A stretch of DNA of 64,000 bases, taken from Micromonospora radicis (GTDB lineage Bacteria > Actinomycetota > Actinomycetes > Mycobacteriales > Micromonosporaceae). Location of the stretch: the NCBI RefSeq assembly GCF_003583405.1, contig NZ_QXEC01000003.1, positions 1 through 64,000 on the forward strand, given 5' to 3'. Below, one piece after another: positions 1-9,270 of the stretch; position 1 is the first letter of the stretch, and each line of letters starts with the position of its first letter. The notes below the pieces were generated by a model. That model saw only the letters and a list, made by a program, of their open reading frames with translations. It was not told the origin of the DNA and ran no database searches. The position numbers and the translations under genes were made by a program.

Positions 1-5
1 TTAGG

Positions 6-1382
6 TCAGTCCACCAGTTCACCCAGCGCGTCGGCGAAGACCTCATGGTGCCGGGCGACGTCCTCGCCGGTGGTCTGCGGGCACATCAACGCCATGTTGT
101 GGAACGGAGTCATCAGGATGCCCCGGTTGGCGAGGTAGACGTGCAGGTAGTCCTCCAGCACGGCGTCGGCGCGGGCGGCCGACTCGGTGCCGGTACGGGG
201 AGCCGGGGCGGCGAACCGGTACTCCACCCGCGCGCCCAACTGGCTCACCGACCAGGGCAGCCCGTACCGATCGATGATCGCGCCGATGCCGTCGGCGAAC
301 CCGGTCGCCACGTCGATCATGCCGGCGAACGCGTCGTCGGTCAGCACCTCCTGCAGGGTGGCCCGGGTCGCCGCGATCGACACCGGGTTGCCGGCCAACG
401 TGCCGCCCACCCCACCCATGTCGACCAGGTCGAGGTCGGCACGGCCGTTCAGCGCGGCGGCGAGTTCGGCGCAGAGGCCGTACGCGCCGACCGGGATGCC
501 ACCCCCGATGGCCTTGCCGATGGTGACCACGTCCGGCGTCAGGCCCCACGCGGCGGTGGCACCGCCCGGCCCCGCGGAGAAGGTGTGCGTCTCGTCGTTG
601 ATCAGGTACGTGCCGTGCTGTCGGGTGAGGGCGCGGACCCCGTCGAGGTAGCCCGGTTCGGGTAGCACGATGCCGATGTTGGTCAGCGCCGGCTCCATCA
701 GCACCGCGGCCACATCGCCGTGGGCCAGTTCACGGGCCAGGCCGTCGAGATCGTTGAACTCGGCGACCCGGCTGGTGGTGGTCACGTCGCAGGGCGCGCC
801 GACGTTGCCCGGACGGCTGCGCGGGCGTCCGTCCGGGCCGACCACGATCAGCGACTCGTCCACCGAGCCGTGGTAGCAGTAGCTGTTGACCAGGATGCGG
901 GGCCGGCCCGTGACCGCCCGCAGCAGCCGGATCGCCCACCGGTTGGCGTCGGTCGCGGTGAGCGTGAAACTCCAGGCCGGCAGGCCGAAACGGCGGGCCA
1001 GTTCAGCGCCGACCGGCGCCGCCTCCTCGGTGGGCAGCATCGTGGTCGCGCCGCCGAGGTCGGCCAGCCGCCGGGTGACCGCGGCGGTCACCGGCGCCGG
1101 AGAGTGCCCCGCCATCGCCCCGGTGTCGCCGAGACAGAAGTCCACATACTCGTTGCCGTCGATGTCGGTGAGCCGGGCGCCGCGGGCCCGGTCCACGTAC
1201 ACCGGGAAGCCCGCGGCGTTCTTGTTCATCCAGGTCATCGGCACCCTGCCGAACAGGTGGGCGGCGCCGGCGTACGCGGCGGCCGAGCGCGGGTTGCGGT
1301 CGACGAAAGCGGCCCGCTCCCGCGCCAACAGCCGGCGCAGACGTGAGCGATCAATCCCGTCAGCTTCGAAATCCGTGGACAT
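6..1382 (-). CDS. Class-III PLP aminotransferase, glutamate-1-semialdehyde aminomutase-like
   Basis: A 458-residue fold-type I PLP enzyme of the class-III aminotransferase family, closest in style to glutamate-1-semialdehyde 2,1-aminomutases. The PLP lysine is K290 in the motif TIGKAIGGGIPVG. A GDTGAMAGHSP stretch and the NDETHTF segment (the aspartate that binds the PLP ring nitrogen) are visible. The longer open frame upstream of codon 1382 has no family similarity, so I start at the ATG there, which gives the normal family length. It ends 6 bases from the window edge. It is probably not the housekeeping HemL, because no haem genes surround it. The substrate is unknown. Confidence 0.85.
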   Translation of the reverse strand: MSTDFEADGIDRSRLRRLLARERAAFVDRNPRSAAAYAGAAHLFGRVPMTWMNKNAAGFPVYVDRARGARLTDIDGNEYVDFCLGDTGAMAGHSPAPVTAAVTRRLADLGGATTMLPTEEAAPVGAELARRFGLPAWSFTLTATDANRWAIRLLRAVTGRPRILVNSYCYHGSVDESLIVVGPDGRPRSRPGNVGAPCDVTTTSRVAEFNDLDGLARELAHGDVAAVLMEPALTNIGIVLPEPGYLDGVRALTRQHGTYLINDETHTFSAGPGGATAAWGLTPDVVTIGKAIGGGIPVGAYGLCAELAAALNGRADLDLVDMGGVGGTLAGNPVSIAATRATLQEVLTDDAFAGMIDVATGFADGIGAIIDRYGLPWSVSQLGARVEYRFAAPAPRTGTESAARADAVLEDYLHVYLANRGILMTPFHNMALMCPQTTGEDVARHHEVFADALGELVD

Positions 1383-1494
1383 CGCGCGACAGTACCAACG
1401 ATATGAGTGCTCGGACAGAGGCTGCGCGACTGATTCCCGCCGTTGAGATGGGCGCGGGTGGACCGTCCGCCAGGACGACCCACCCGGCCCGAAC

Positions 1495-2052
1495 TCAGTG
1501 CGCGACGTCGTAGACCGCGAGCTGGACCCCGTTGCCGTAGGTGGCGTGCTCGACCAGCACCAGCTTCTGCTTGTCGGCGCCGTCGGCGGCGAACAGCCGC
1601 CGACCACCGCCCAACACGAGCGGGAAGATCAACAGGTGGTACCGGTCGACCAGACCGGCGGCGGCGAGCCGCTGCGCGAGGGTGGCGCTGCCGTGCACCA
1701 GGATCGGGCCACCCTCGCCGCGCTTGAGTTCGGCGACCTCGTCGAGCGAACGCAGCACGGTGGTGTTGTGCCACTGCGGGTCGGTCAGCGTGGTGGATAC
1801 CACGTACTTCGGCATCGCGTTGTACTCGGCGAACTCCGCCATCGTCGGCCAGACCGGCGCGAACTCGTCGTAACTGACCCGGCCGATCAGCAGCGCCCCG
1901 GCTTCCTGCTGCTCCCGCCCCTTGATCTCGTACGCGGCCTCGTCCATCTCCACGTCCTTGAACGTCCAGCCGGCGTGCGGGTGGCTGCCGCCCCCCGGGG
2001 AGTCGACGACGCCGTCGAGGGACATGAACTCGGTGACGATCAGCGAACGCAT
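1495..2052 (-). CDS. RibD C-terminal / dihydrofolate-reductase-like protein
   Basis: A 185-residue single-domain protein of the RibD_C (DHFR-like) family. It has the family opening IVTEFMSLDGVV, a central GRVSYDEFAPVWP segment and GGGRRLFA near the end. Members are NADPH-binding reductases, mostly of unknown substrate; in free-standing form they are not the riboflavin enzyme. The start is the ATG at 2052, preceded by AAGGAG at good spacing; the longer frame runs into repeat DNA. The gene has a 427-bp upstream region carrying a tandem repeat and a palindromic operator-like pair. Confidence 0.85.
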   Translation of the reverse strand: MRSLIVTEFMSLDGVVDSPGGGSHPHAGWTFKDVEMDEAAYEIKGREQQEAGALLIGRVSYDEFAPVWPTMAEFAEYNAMPKYVVSTTLTDPQWHNTTVLRSLDEVAELKRGEGGPILVHGSATLAQRLAAAGLVDRYHLLIFPLVLGGGRRLFAADGADKQKLVLVEHATYGNGVQLAVYDVAH

Positions 2053-2153
2053 CGGTGGATCTCCTTCATCAACATCGGGTGCTTCCACCACCACGTCGAA
2101 CGGGGCCGGCCCGATTCGACAACTCGGCCACGAGAAGTTTCGACCATCCGACG

Positions 2154-2231
2154 GACGGCGCGCCGCCGGTACGCAGAACCGCACCGACGGCGCGCCGCCG
2201 GTATGCAGAACCGCACCGACGGCGCACCGCA
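2154..2231. repeat. 32-bp direct tandem repeat, about 2.4 copies
   Basis: Units at 2154-2185 and 2186-2217 differ at one base (cgc versus tgc in the middle). A partial third copy follows to about 2231. Each unit contains a GGCGCGCC core. The array is non-coding and lies about 100-180 bp upstream of the RibD-like start. Confidence 0.9.
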
Positions 2232-2321
2232 CCCCGCAGACCCGATGCGACCAACGCCTGCCCGCGGCGGCCTGGTCGACGATGCAGTTCGGCTGGCCGG
2301 AGGCAGACCCGCGGGTAGGCG

Positions 2322-2359
2322 TGATTTCACCCTGAAATTTTTATTTCACCATGAAATCA
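2322..2359. promoter_or_regulatory. Twin palindromic operator-like site
   Basis: Two copies of ATTTCA-N3-TGAAAT (2324-2338 and 2343-2357) are separated by TTTT, with centres 19 bp apart. The outer flanks extend the dyad to TGATTTCA...TGAAATCA. An AT-rich double dyad stands out strongly in this GC-rich DNA and looks like a repressor site. Which gene it serves is uncertain; it lies about 270 bp upstream of the RibD-like start. Confidence 0.55.
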
Positions 2360-2479
2360 GCGCTCTGGAGGTAACCCACTCCCGGACTGCCAGCCACAGC
2401 GCCAACGCCAGCGCCAGCGCCGATCATCCAACGCTGTCTATCGATCACCGACCCGCCGCACCCGACTTCGAGACACGAC

Positions 2480-4957
2480 CTAGTTGCTGATCGTGATTGT
2501 CGCCTTACGGAAGTTGTTGCGCGCCTCGCTCTTCGACGGGTCGTAGTTCTGCTCGATGTTGCCCGCGGTGTCGACCGAGAACCAGTGGAACGTCGTCGTC
2601 TCGGTCACGTGGAAGACCTCGCCCGGCTCACGGAACTCGGTGGCCTTGTAACGCGGCGAGTCCAGCGTCGGCCGGCTGCCGTCGGTGGTGTAGTAGATGC
2701 TCACCGGCTCGTCGGCCTCGAACCGTACGTCGACCGGACCGGAGTAGGTTCCACCGCCCGGCACCAGCTTGGAGGTGGGCTTCTTGTGGTCCTTGCCCCA
2801 CTCCGCGGCGATCCGGAACATCTCCATGATCCCGTTGGCGTACTCCATGGTCTCGGCGTGCCCGCTCACCAGCTCCGGGTTGCCGACCCACGGCGGCTGG
2901 AACGAGCCGCCCTGCCAGTTGCCGGTGGCCGGGTTGTAGACCGATCCGCCGACCTCCCAGCCGAACGCGTAGATCCCGTACGTGTGGTACAGGTCTTCCC
3001 GGACGTTGCCGGCCGACGAGTAGAGCACGTCGGACGAGCCACCGACGTTCTCCGGCGTCACGACGGTCTCCCGGTGCGCCTTCACCTGGGACAGGATCCG
3101 GGAGGCCGACTGCCAGTAGAACAGCTCGTCGCGCAACGGCGGGCGGGGCGTGGTGACCCGGCCGTTGGCGATGTAGGCACCCGGCTGCCAGAACAGCTGA
3201 CCGCCGTTCGAGTGCACCGACATGAAGAACTTGATGTTCGAGTAGGTCTCGGCGAGCCAGACGATGTTCTTCGCCTCCGGCTCCGACAGCTTCTCCGGGC
3301 CCTGATAGGTGTCGCTGACGCAGCTGAACGAGCCGCCCGCGTAGCCGTCCTGGGCCGAGCCCACCCGGTAGTTGCGGTTCAGGTCGACGCCCCAGGAGTT
3401 GCGTCGGGCCGGGTCGGCGTTGTCGTCCGGGCAGTGGTTGGTCAGGTTGCGCCGCTGCGAGGCGTTGTTGTAGAAGCTGTAGTTCGCCCCGTCCGGGTTG
3501 TTGGTCGGGATGAGGAAGATGTCGGTGTTGTCGACGATCTTCTTGGTCTCCCGGTCGGTCTGGTAGTTGTGCACCAGACGTTCGGCGGTCTCCAGCGTGG
3601 TCGTCGCCGGCACCCACTCGCGGGCGTGGTCCTGGGCCTGGATCAGCACGCCCGGGTTGCGGCCGTCGCGGTGCTTGCCGATCCGCAGGGCGCGAATGGT
3701 GTTCGGGCCACGCGGCACCTCACCGTCGGGGGCACCGGCGCGCTTCTGGTCCAGGAAGTCGGTCAGCGCCACCGGCGCGGAGGGCTGCACGATGCCGGTA
3801 CCGGCGTTGGTGCGGTACGGGTGCGCCCGGTCGATCAGCCCGCCGGACTGCGTCTTGAGCGTCTGGGCGACCTGCGCCGCGGTGCTCGCCAGCCCCCCGG
3901 CGGCGTTCTTGGCGAGCAGGACCCGCACCGCCTTGCCGTCGACCTCGACCGCCAGCGGCAGGTCGGCGCCGGGCCGGTCGACGAACTCGACGGTGATCTC
4001 GTTGCCGCCCTCGTGGCCCCAGGCCGCGGAGCTGACCACCACGGCGGCCTGACCGGTACCGCCGATCGTCGCCTGCGCCTTCCGCTGGTACCCGTTGGTC
4101 TGGTACGGCAGGTAGACGATCTCGGCGATCTTCGGGTACTCGCGGGCGATCTCCTCGATCCGGTCGTGGAGCTGCTGCGGGTGCTGGTAGCCGTCGACGA
4201 AGTCCGACTTGTAGCCCGGGTTCGCGGTCAGCGGCGGGACACCGTCCTCCAGCCAGTTGGAGACGTGGCCGGTGGCCACGCCGCCGGTGGAACTGGTGAC
4301 CCGGATCTGGCTCGGACGGGTGTCGAGCTTGAACAGGTTCCGGTGGAACATGTACTGGCCGGAGTCGACGAACCGGCTCATCGTCCGGGCGAAGGCGAAG
4401 TCGCTGCCCGGTCCAGAGTCGTTCTCCAACTGCATGGTGACCACCGGGCTGGTCTGCTGGCCCTGGGTGGTGCGCGCCTCGACGTAGAGGAAGCCCTGGC
4501 CCTTGGTGGTGAACCAGTCGGCCCGGGCGACCCGTACCGTCGCCTCGTGGCTGAACGTCTGGGCGGCCCGGGCGGCCGCGGCGCCGACCGACTGCAGGCC
4601 GCCGTCGGCCTCGTCGCTCCAGGTGAAGCTCTCGTGGTCGGCGAGGATCTCCACACCCATCGCCGCTAGTTCCGCGCGCTGCTCGGCGGTGACCACGGCC
4701 TCGCCCTCGATGCCGGTCGGCACCCGCTTGAGGCCGTGTTCGAGGTCGAATCCGGCGGCCACGACCCGGTCCAGCAGGTCGGCGCCGCTCAGGTGGATCC
4801 GGACCAGACTCACCTGGTCCGGGTTCTCCAGGTGTGACCGGACGGCTTCGGCGCTCGACCCGGCGGGCTCCGCCCCGGCGGGCGCGGTCGCCAGCAGGAC
4901 GCTTCCCACCAGGACGGGCAGTACGAGAAGAGCGATGCGTTGTCGGGTGCGCCGCAT
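2480..4957 (-). CDS. Secreted M14 zinc carboxypeptidase
   Basis: An 825-residue exported metallocarboxypeptidase. It has a signal peptide at residues 1-31, a propeptide-like N-terminal region, a middle jelly-roll-like segment, the M14 catalytic domain, and a C-terminal chitobiase-type Ig-like domain (about 735-810, with the YYTTDGSRPT motif). Zinc ligands are H444 and E447 (DHAREW) and H582 (MSVHSNGG). The catalytic base is E668 (FGWEVGG), and the substrate-side NPDG and DLNRNY motifs are intact. The ATG at 4957 follows a near-perfect GAAGGAGGG ribosome site. The open frame continues much further upstream but is out of register with the exporter gene there. It probably digests peptides outside the cell. 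Confidence 0.93.
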   Translation of the reverse strand: MRRTRQRIALLVLPVLVGSVLLATAPAGAEPAGSSAEAVRSHLENPDQVSLVRIHLSGADLLDRVVAAGFDLEHGLKRVPTGIEGEAVVTAEQRAELAAMGVEILADHESFTWSDEADGGLQSVGAAAARAAQTFSHEATVRVARADWFTTKGQGFLYVEARTTQGQQTSPVVTMQLENDSGPGSDFAFARTMSRFVDSGQYMFHRNLFKLDTRPSQIRVTSSTGGVATGHVSNWLEDGVPPLTANPGYKSDFVDGYQHPQQLHDRIEEIAREYPKIAEIVYLPYQTNGYQRKAQATIGGTGQAAVVVSSAAWGHEGGNEITVEFVDRPGADLPLAVEVDGKAVRVLLAKNAAGGLASTAAQVAQTLKTQSGGLIDRAHPYRTNAGTGIVQPSAPVALTDFLDQKRAGAPDGEVPRGPNTIRALRIGKHRDGRNPGVLIQAQDHAREWVPATTTLETAERLVHNYQTDRETKKIVDNTDIFLIPTNNPDGANYSFYNNASQRRNLTNHCPDDNADPARRNSWGVDLNRNYRVGSAQDGYAGGSFSCVSDTYQGPEKLSEPEAKNIVWLAETYSNIKFFMSVHSNGGQLFWQPGAYIANGRVTTPRPPLRDELFYWQSASRILSQVKAHRETVVTPENVGGSSDVLYSSAGNVREDLYHTYGIYAFGWEVGGSVYNPATGNWQGGSFQPPWVGNPELVSGHAETMEYANGIMEMFRIAAEWGKDHKKPTSKLVPGGGTYSGPVDVRFEADEPVSIYYTTDGSRPTLDSPRYKATEFREPGEVFHVTETTTFHWFSVDTAGNIEQNYDPSKSEARNNFRKATITISN

Positions 4958-5076
4958 TCTTCCCTCCTTCTGCTTGTGGCATGTATGGGGAGAAGCTATC
5001 GGCACCGGTCGAAGTCGATCGGTCCCGACCGGACCGTTGAGCGAATCTTGAGCTTCGGCCCGGACCGCGGATACGG

Positions 5077-5112
5077 CGACGGGGCCACCGGAGTGCTCCG
5101 GTGGCCCCGTCG
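5077..5112. terminator. Strong hairpin terminator after the MFS gene
   Basis: A perfect inverted repeat of about 17 bp arms centred at 5094/5095 with a very short loop. It lies 10 bp beyond the stop of the exporter gene on the minus strand and upstream of the carboxypeptidase, so the two genes are separate transcripts. Confidence 0.85.
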
Positions 5113-5121
5113 GACGCGATC

Positions 5122-6723
5122 TCAGTGGATGACGACCGGCGCCTTCGGTTGTTCGCCCGGCTGGTCGTCCAGCAGGTGCGAGCGTTCCCGGCGGCGGGGC
5201 AGGAACGCGGCCGGGATGAGCGTCAGCAGCACCAGCCCGAACGCCACCCAGAAGGTCTGGGCGAACGCGTTGGCGGCGAAGTCGAGCCCACGCTCGATGA
5301 GCGACGGCTCGACCGGGAACTGCTGGGCCAGCTCCGGCCGCTGCTGCACCGCGATGGCCAGCCCCGCCTCGCTGATCGGATTGCCGTTCGGATCGGTCAC
5401 GCCGGGGATCGGCGACGAGGAGTTCAACTCGCTGGTGAGCATCACCGACATCACCGCGGCGCCGACCGAGCCGCCGATCTGCTGGAGGATGTTCACCAGG
5501 GTGGAGCCACGCGCCACCTCGTGGCCGGTCAGCGTACGCAGCGCCGAAGTCATGATCGGCATCATGGTGCCGCCCATCCCCAGACCCATCACGAACAGCG
5601 CGCCGCACAACACAAGGTACGGGGTGTTCGCGTCGACCTGGGTGAAGGTGGCGAACCCGGCGATGATCAACAGCAGCGCGAACGGCACGGTCCGGCCGAC
5701 CGGCACCTTGTCGGCCAGCATGCCGGCGATCGGCATGGTCAGCATCGCGCCGATGCCCTGCGGCGCGATCAGCAGGCCGGCGGCCAGCGTCGACTCGCCC
5801 CGCACCTGCAGGAAGTAGCTGGGGAACAGCAGGCCGGCGCCCATGAAGGCGATGATGAAGACGAACATCGTCACCGCCGCGACGGTCAGCCGGCGGTTCC
5901 GGAACAGCCGCAGGTCCAGCAGCGGGTGCCGGGGCTTGAAGGAGTAGACGACGAACGCCACCACCAGCGCCGCGCCGACCAGCATCGGTGCCCACACCCC
6001 GGCGTCGGCGAAGGTGCCGACCTCGGGCAGCGACGAGACGCCGTAGAGGAACAGCGCCAGACCCGGCGAGAGCATCAGCATGCCGAGGAAGTCGAACGAC
6101 TCCGACGGCTCCGGGTTGTCCTTCGGCAGCGCCAACTGCGCGTAGGCGAGGGCGACCAGGCCGATCGGCAGGTTGATCAGGAAGATCCAGTGCCAGCTGG
6201 CGACGTCGATCAGCCAGCCGCCGAGGATCGGGCCACCGATCGGCCCGAGCAGCATCGGGATGCCGAGCACGGCCATCAGCCGGCCGATCCGGTGCGGCCC
6301 GGCGGCCCGGGTCATGATCGTCATGCCGAGCGGCATGAGCATGCCGCCGCCGAGTCCCTGCAGCACCCGGTAGGTGATCAACTGGCCGATGGTGTCGGCG
6401 GTCGCACAGAGCCCGGAGCCGATCGTGAACAGGGCCAGCGCGACCATGTAGAGCCGTTTGGTGCCGAACCGGTCGGCCGCCCAGCCGGCCAGCGGGATGA
6501 CCGTCGCCAGGGCGAGGGTGTAGCCGGTCATCGTCCACGCGACGCGCGCGTACGAGGCGTCGAACTCGTTCTGGAACGTCGGCAGCGCCACGCTGACGAC
6601 CGTGACGTCGAGGATCGACATGATCGCGCCGAGCACGACGACGCCGGCCACCTTGAGAACCGCGGCGTCGAGCTTGTCCGAGGTCGGAACAGGCTGTGGC
6701 GCCGCGACAGATTGCTGTGTCAC
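5122..6723 (-). CDS. DHA2-family MFS drug exporter (EmrB/QacA-like, 14 TM)
   Basis: A 533-residue major-facilitator exporter of the 14-helix DHA2 family. After a polar N-terminus of about 30 residues the helices follow in order. The motif-A loop GWAADRFGTKRLYM and the antiporter motif region LGGGMLMPLGMTIM are present. A GTG start at 6723 is chosen because AGGAG lies at ideal spacing and the family begins there; the open frame extends 39 codons further with no similarity. It ends in a strong terminator. Likely substrates are cationic or amphipathic toxic compounds. No local regulator gene is adjacent. Confidence 0.9.
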   Translation of the reverse strand: MTQQSVAAPQPVPTSDKLDAAVLKVAGVVVLGAIMSILDVTVVSVALPTFQNEFDASYARVAWTMTGYTLALATVIPLAGWAADRFGTKRLYMVALALFTIGSGLCATADTIGQLITYRVLQGLGGGMLMPLGMTIMTRAAGPHRIGRLMAVLGIPMLLGPIGGPILGGWLIDVASWHWIFLINLPIGLVALAYAQLALPKDNPEPSESFDFLGMLMLSPGLALFLYGVSSLPEVGTFADAGVWAPMLVGAALVVAFVVYSFKPRHPLLDLRLFRNRRLTVAAVTMFVFIIAFMGAGLLFPSYFLQVRGESTLAAGLLIAPQGIGAMLTMPIAGMLADKVPVGRTVPFALLLIIAGFATFTQVDANTPYLVLCGALFVMGLGMGGTMMPIMTSALRTLTGHEVARGSTLVNILQQIGGSVGAAVMSVMLTSELNSSSPIPGVTDPNGNPISEAGLAIAVQQRPELAQQFPVEPSLIERGLDFAANAFAQTFWVAFGLVLLTLIPAAFLPRRRERSHLLDDQPGEQPKAPVVIH

Positions 6724-7279
6724 GAGGTCTCCTGAATGACTGTGCCCAGTTGGGCGGTGATCGCGGCACCGGCCTGCGAAGGCGGGCGTGACCTGCGGGG
6801 ACGAACCCGAAGCGCAGACTAGCCTGCGGCACTGACGCAATGCCGCCCGATTAACGCTCAGCAGACGAACTTGGTCGCGTGTCCCTGATCACTGGGCGTC
6901 GGAACCGGTCCAGACCGGCGGATCACCCCGCGACGCGGCACCGACGCGGAAGGTGACCGAGCTCATTCCTGCCCCCGGCACCGCCGACGCCGGATGCGGT
7001 GCCCGCTTCGCACCGCACGGTGCCCGCACCCGGGCACGGCAACCGGCCACCACGACGCCCCGTACCTGGGCCGCATCCAGGTCCTTTCTCCGCCGAGGCC
7101 GGCAGCGACGCGTCAACCCCCCGGGCGACGACGACGGGTTCACCGACAATCGGGCGGGTGTACGCCCGCCGGATCCGTCCCGGATCAGATCGGCCAGCGT
7201 TGTCTGTACGGATACGCGTGTGTACGGTGGGCCCGTCACGCTCAGGGTTCATGGCTCAATTCCGTGGGGGAATCGAACG
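6724..7279. other. 556-bp divergent intergenic region
   Basis: This separates the minus-strand exporter from the plus-strand surface-protein/two-component operon, so it should carry both promoters. Short open frames run across it on both strands, but none shows family similarity or a good ribosome site. I see no clear operator. Confidence 0.6.
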
Positions 7280-8068
7280 GTGCCCAACGAAACAGGGTCC
7301 GCGGACGCCGATCCGATTCCACGCATCCTCGGCAGCACCCCGCCGAAGCCGGACCGCTCGACCCGCACCCGGCAATGGGTCGGCATCGGCACGCTGACCG
7401 GTGCGATCGCCCTGGCCGCGATCGCGATCCCACCACTGCTGGCCACCGACGAGACCCCGCCGTCCGGCGCTTCGGAGACCGTCGACGCCCCCGCCCCGCC
7501 CAGCGGTGCGCCGGAGCCGGCCGCGGCCACGCCCGACGACACGCCGGCCGCCACCGTCACCCCGCCCGCACGCCCGTCGTACACCCCGACGATGGCGACC
7601 CCGGACCCGCAACCGCCGACCAGCACCACCGCACCGGACACACCGCCGACGACGACCGCGCCCGCACCGGCCGGCACCAGCCGCTCCGCGACACCGGCCG
7701 CACCACCTCCGATCACCGTGCAGGCCGAGGACCCCGACAACCTGCTCGGCGACGGGGCCCGGATGACGGCCTGCGCCGCCTGCGACGGAGGCGCCCGGGT
7801 GCGATACCTCGGCACACTCACCGCGTACCTCGACAACCCCACCGCCGGCCGGCGCACCGTGACCGTCGACTACACCGTCAACGGCGACCGCGAGCTGAAG
7901 ATCTCCATCAACGGCGCGGCGCCGACCAGCCACATCGTGACCGGGACCGACTGGAACATCCCCCGCACCCTCCGGTACACCGCCACCGTCCCCGCCGGGC
8001 GGGTCAGCTTCACCTTCTTCAACGACACCGGACCCAGCCCGGACATCGACAAGCTCACCATCAGCTGA
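7280..8068 (+). CDS. Membrane-anchored protein with C-terminal carbohydrate-binding module
   Basis: 262 residues. It has a short cytoplasmic N-terminus with a basic patch, one transmembrane segment (about 34-56), a Pro/Thr/Ala-rich extracellular linker (about 60-150), and a beta-sandwich domain beginning ITVQAEDPDN with a C-x-x-C pair. This pattern fits CBM6/CBM35-like modules that bind sugars through a conserved N-terminal Glu. The GTG at 7280 follows a GGGGGA site; in-frame upstream codons are not credible. The gene lies 10 bp before a histidine kinase and is probably co-transcribed, so it may present a ligand to that kinase. No catalytic domain is present. Confidence 0.75.
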   Translation: MPNETGSADADPIPRILGSTPPKPDRSTRTRQWVGIGTLTGAIALAAIAIPPLLATDETPPSGASETVDAPAPPSGAPEPAAATPDDTPAATVTPPARPSYTPTMATPDPQPPTSTTAPDTPPTTTAPAPAGTSRSATPAAPPPITVQAEDPDNLLGDGARMTACAACDGGARVRYLGTLTAYLDNPTAGRRTVTVDYTVNGDRELKISINGAAPTSHIVTGTDWNIPRTLRYTATVPAGRVSFTFFNDTGPSPDIDKLTIS

Positions 8069-8078
8069 CCGCAGCCGG

Positions 8079-9266
8079 ATGAACCGCTTCGTCGCCTACG
8101 TCGCCCTCTGCCGAGCCCTGCTGCTCGGCAGGTTGGCCCTCACGGTGGCCGCCGTCGGCGTCGGCATCCAACTCGTCGACGACACCTGGCGCGCGGTCGG
8201 CACCCTGGTCACCATCGCCGTCCTCACCGCGATGCAGGTCACCGTGCTGAGCCGCTGGCCGGCCGTGATCCGGTGGCGGCTGGGTTTCCTGGCCGTGGAC
8301 GCCGCCATCATGGTCGGCGTACTGGTGCTCAGCGCGGGCGGGGTGGCGTTCTTCTGCTACGCCGCCGGTTTCGCCGCGCTCACCGGCGCTCTGCTGGGCA
8401 CCCGCGCGCTGCCACTGTGGATCGTCGACGCCGGGCTCGGGCTGGCCGTGGCGACCCGACTGCTGCGTACCGACGGTACGGCGGAGTCCGTCGCCGCCCC
8501 GTTCGTACTCGCCTTCCCGATGATCAACATCGTCTGCGGGTACGGTGCCGCCGTGGTGACCGCCGCCCTGGCCCGTTACCTCGACGCCACGGTCGCCGCA
8601 GTGGCCGGCGCGCACCACTCCGCCGCGGCCTCCGAACGGGCCCGGTTGGCCCGCGAGCTGCACGACTCGGTCGCCAAGACGCTGCGCGGGGTGTCGTTCG
8701 CCGCCGTCGCGCTGCCCGCCATGCTGCGCCGCCATCCCCACCTCGCCGAGGAGTTGGCCAGCACCGTCTCCGCCGGTGCCGACACCGCCATCCGGGAGGC
8801 CCGCGACCTCCTCTCCGGGCTGCGCCGCGACGCCCTGGACCGACCCTTCCCCGACTACCTGCGGCAGGTGTGCCGGAACTGGTCGACGCAGAACGGGGTG
8901 CCGGTACGACTGGACGTCACCGCCGTCGAACCGGCCCCGGCCGTCCGTTACGAACTGGCCCGGATCGTCGACGAGGCGCTGGAGAACGTGGTCCGACACA
9001 CGGACGCGACCCTGGTCCGGGTCGGTCTGCACGAACAGGAGGGACACGCGGTGCTGACCATCCAGGACGACGGTGCCGGCTTCACCCTTCCCGGTGAGCT
9101 GACGGCGCTGTCCAGCGCGGGCAGCTTCGGCATCATCGGGATGACCGAACGCGCCCAGGCCGTCGGCGGCACGCTGTGGCTCGACGCGCGTCCGGGCTCG
9201 GGCACCACGGTCACCGCCCGGGTACCGCTCTCGGCTGCCCCCGTCCACTCGGCCTCCGGCGGGTGA
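8079..9266 (+). CDS. NarL-type sensor histidine kinase (HisKA_3)
   Basis: 395 residues. About five or six membrane helices occupy the first 170 residues, with only tiny extracytoplasmic loops. A HisKA_3 dimerisation helix follows, with the phospho-accepting H195 in RELHDSV. The HATPase domain has an N-box (DEALENVVRH) and a G-box (DDGAGF). It is partnered with the response regulator that starts 4 bp after its stop. With no extracellular sensor domain, it probably senses within the membrane or through the upstream CBM protein. Confidence 0.92.
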   Translation: MNRFVAYVALCRALLLGRLALTVAAVGVGIQLVDDTWRAVGTLVTIAVLTAMQVTVLSRWPAVIRWRLGFLAVDAAIMVGVLVLSAGGVAFFCYAAGFAALTGALLGTRALPLWIVDAGLGLAVATRLLRTDGTAESVAAPFVLAFPMINIVCGYGAAVVTAALARYLDATVAAVAGAHHSAAASERARLARELHDSVAKTLRGVSFAAVALPAMLRRHPHLAEELASTVSAGADTAIREARDLLSGLRRDALDRPFPDYLRQVCRNWSTQNGVPVRLDVTAVEPAPAVRYELARIVDEALENVVRHTDATLVRVGLHEQEGHAVLTIQDDGAGFTLPGELTALSSAGSFGIIGMTERAQAVGGTLWLDARPGSGTTVTARVPLSAAPVHSASGG

Positions 9267-9270
9267 CGGC

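Larger units (their letters stand above)
2053..2479. other. 427-bp intergenic region upstream of the RibD-like gene
   Basis: There is no convincing gene here. The region holds a 32-bp tandem repeat (2154-2231), a pair of AT-rich palindromes (2322-2359) and a short GCCAGC/GCCAAC run near 2398-2419. It separates two minus-strand genes, so it contains the promoter of the RibD-like gene and the 3' side of the carboxypeptidase gene. Confidence 0.7.

Noticed and set aside
6..1382. hemL (housekeeping glutamate-1-semialdehyde aminomutase)
   Set aside because: The fold and PLP lysine agree, but there is no haem gene context and the same pattern is shared by many class-III aminotransferases, so I give no gene symbol.
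2585..4669. A 694-codon open frame on the plus strand opposite the carboxypeptidase gene
   Set aside because: Its composition is Val/Gly/Arg-heavy, it has no family motifs, and it is exactly antisense to a clear M14 protease. It is a shadow caused by high third-position GC.
4958..6832. Minus-strand frame joined to the carboxypeptidase, giving a 1450-residue product
   Set aside because: The extra 625 residues are an out-of-frame reading of the exporter gene; the strong ribosome site and signal peptide at 4957 define the true start.
6889..7252. Two overlapping minus-strand frames of about 110 residues in the exporter/CBM gap
   Set aside because: No family similarity, no good ribosome site, and both run against the likely promoter of the CBM operon.
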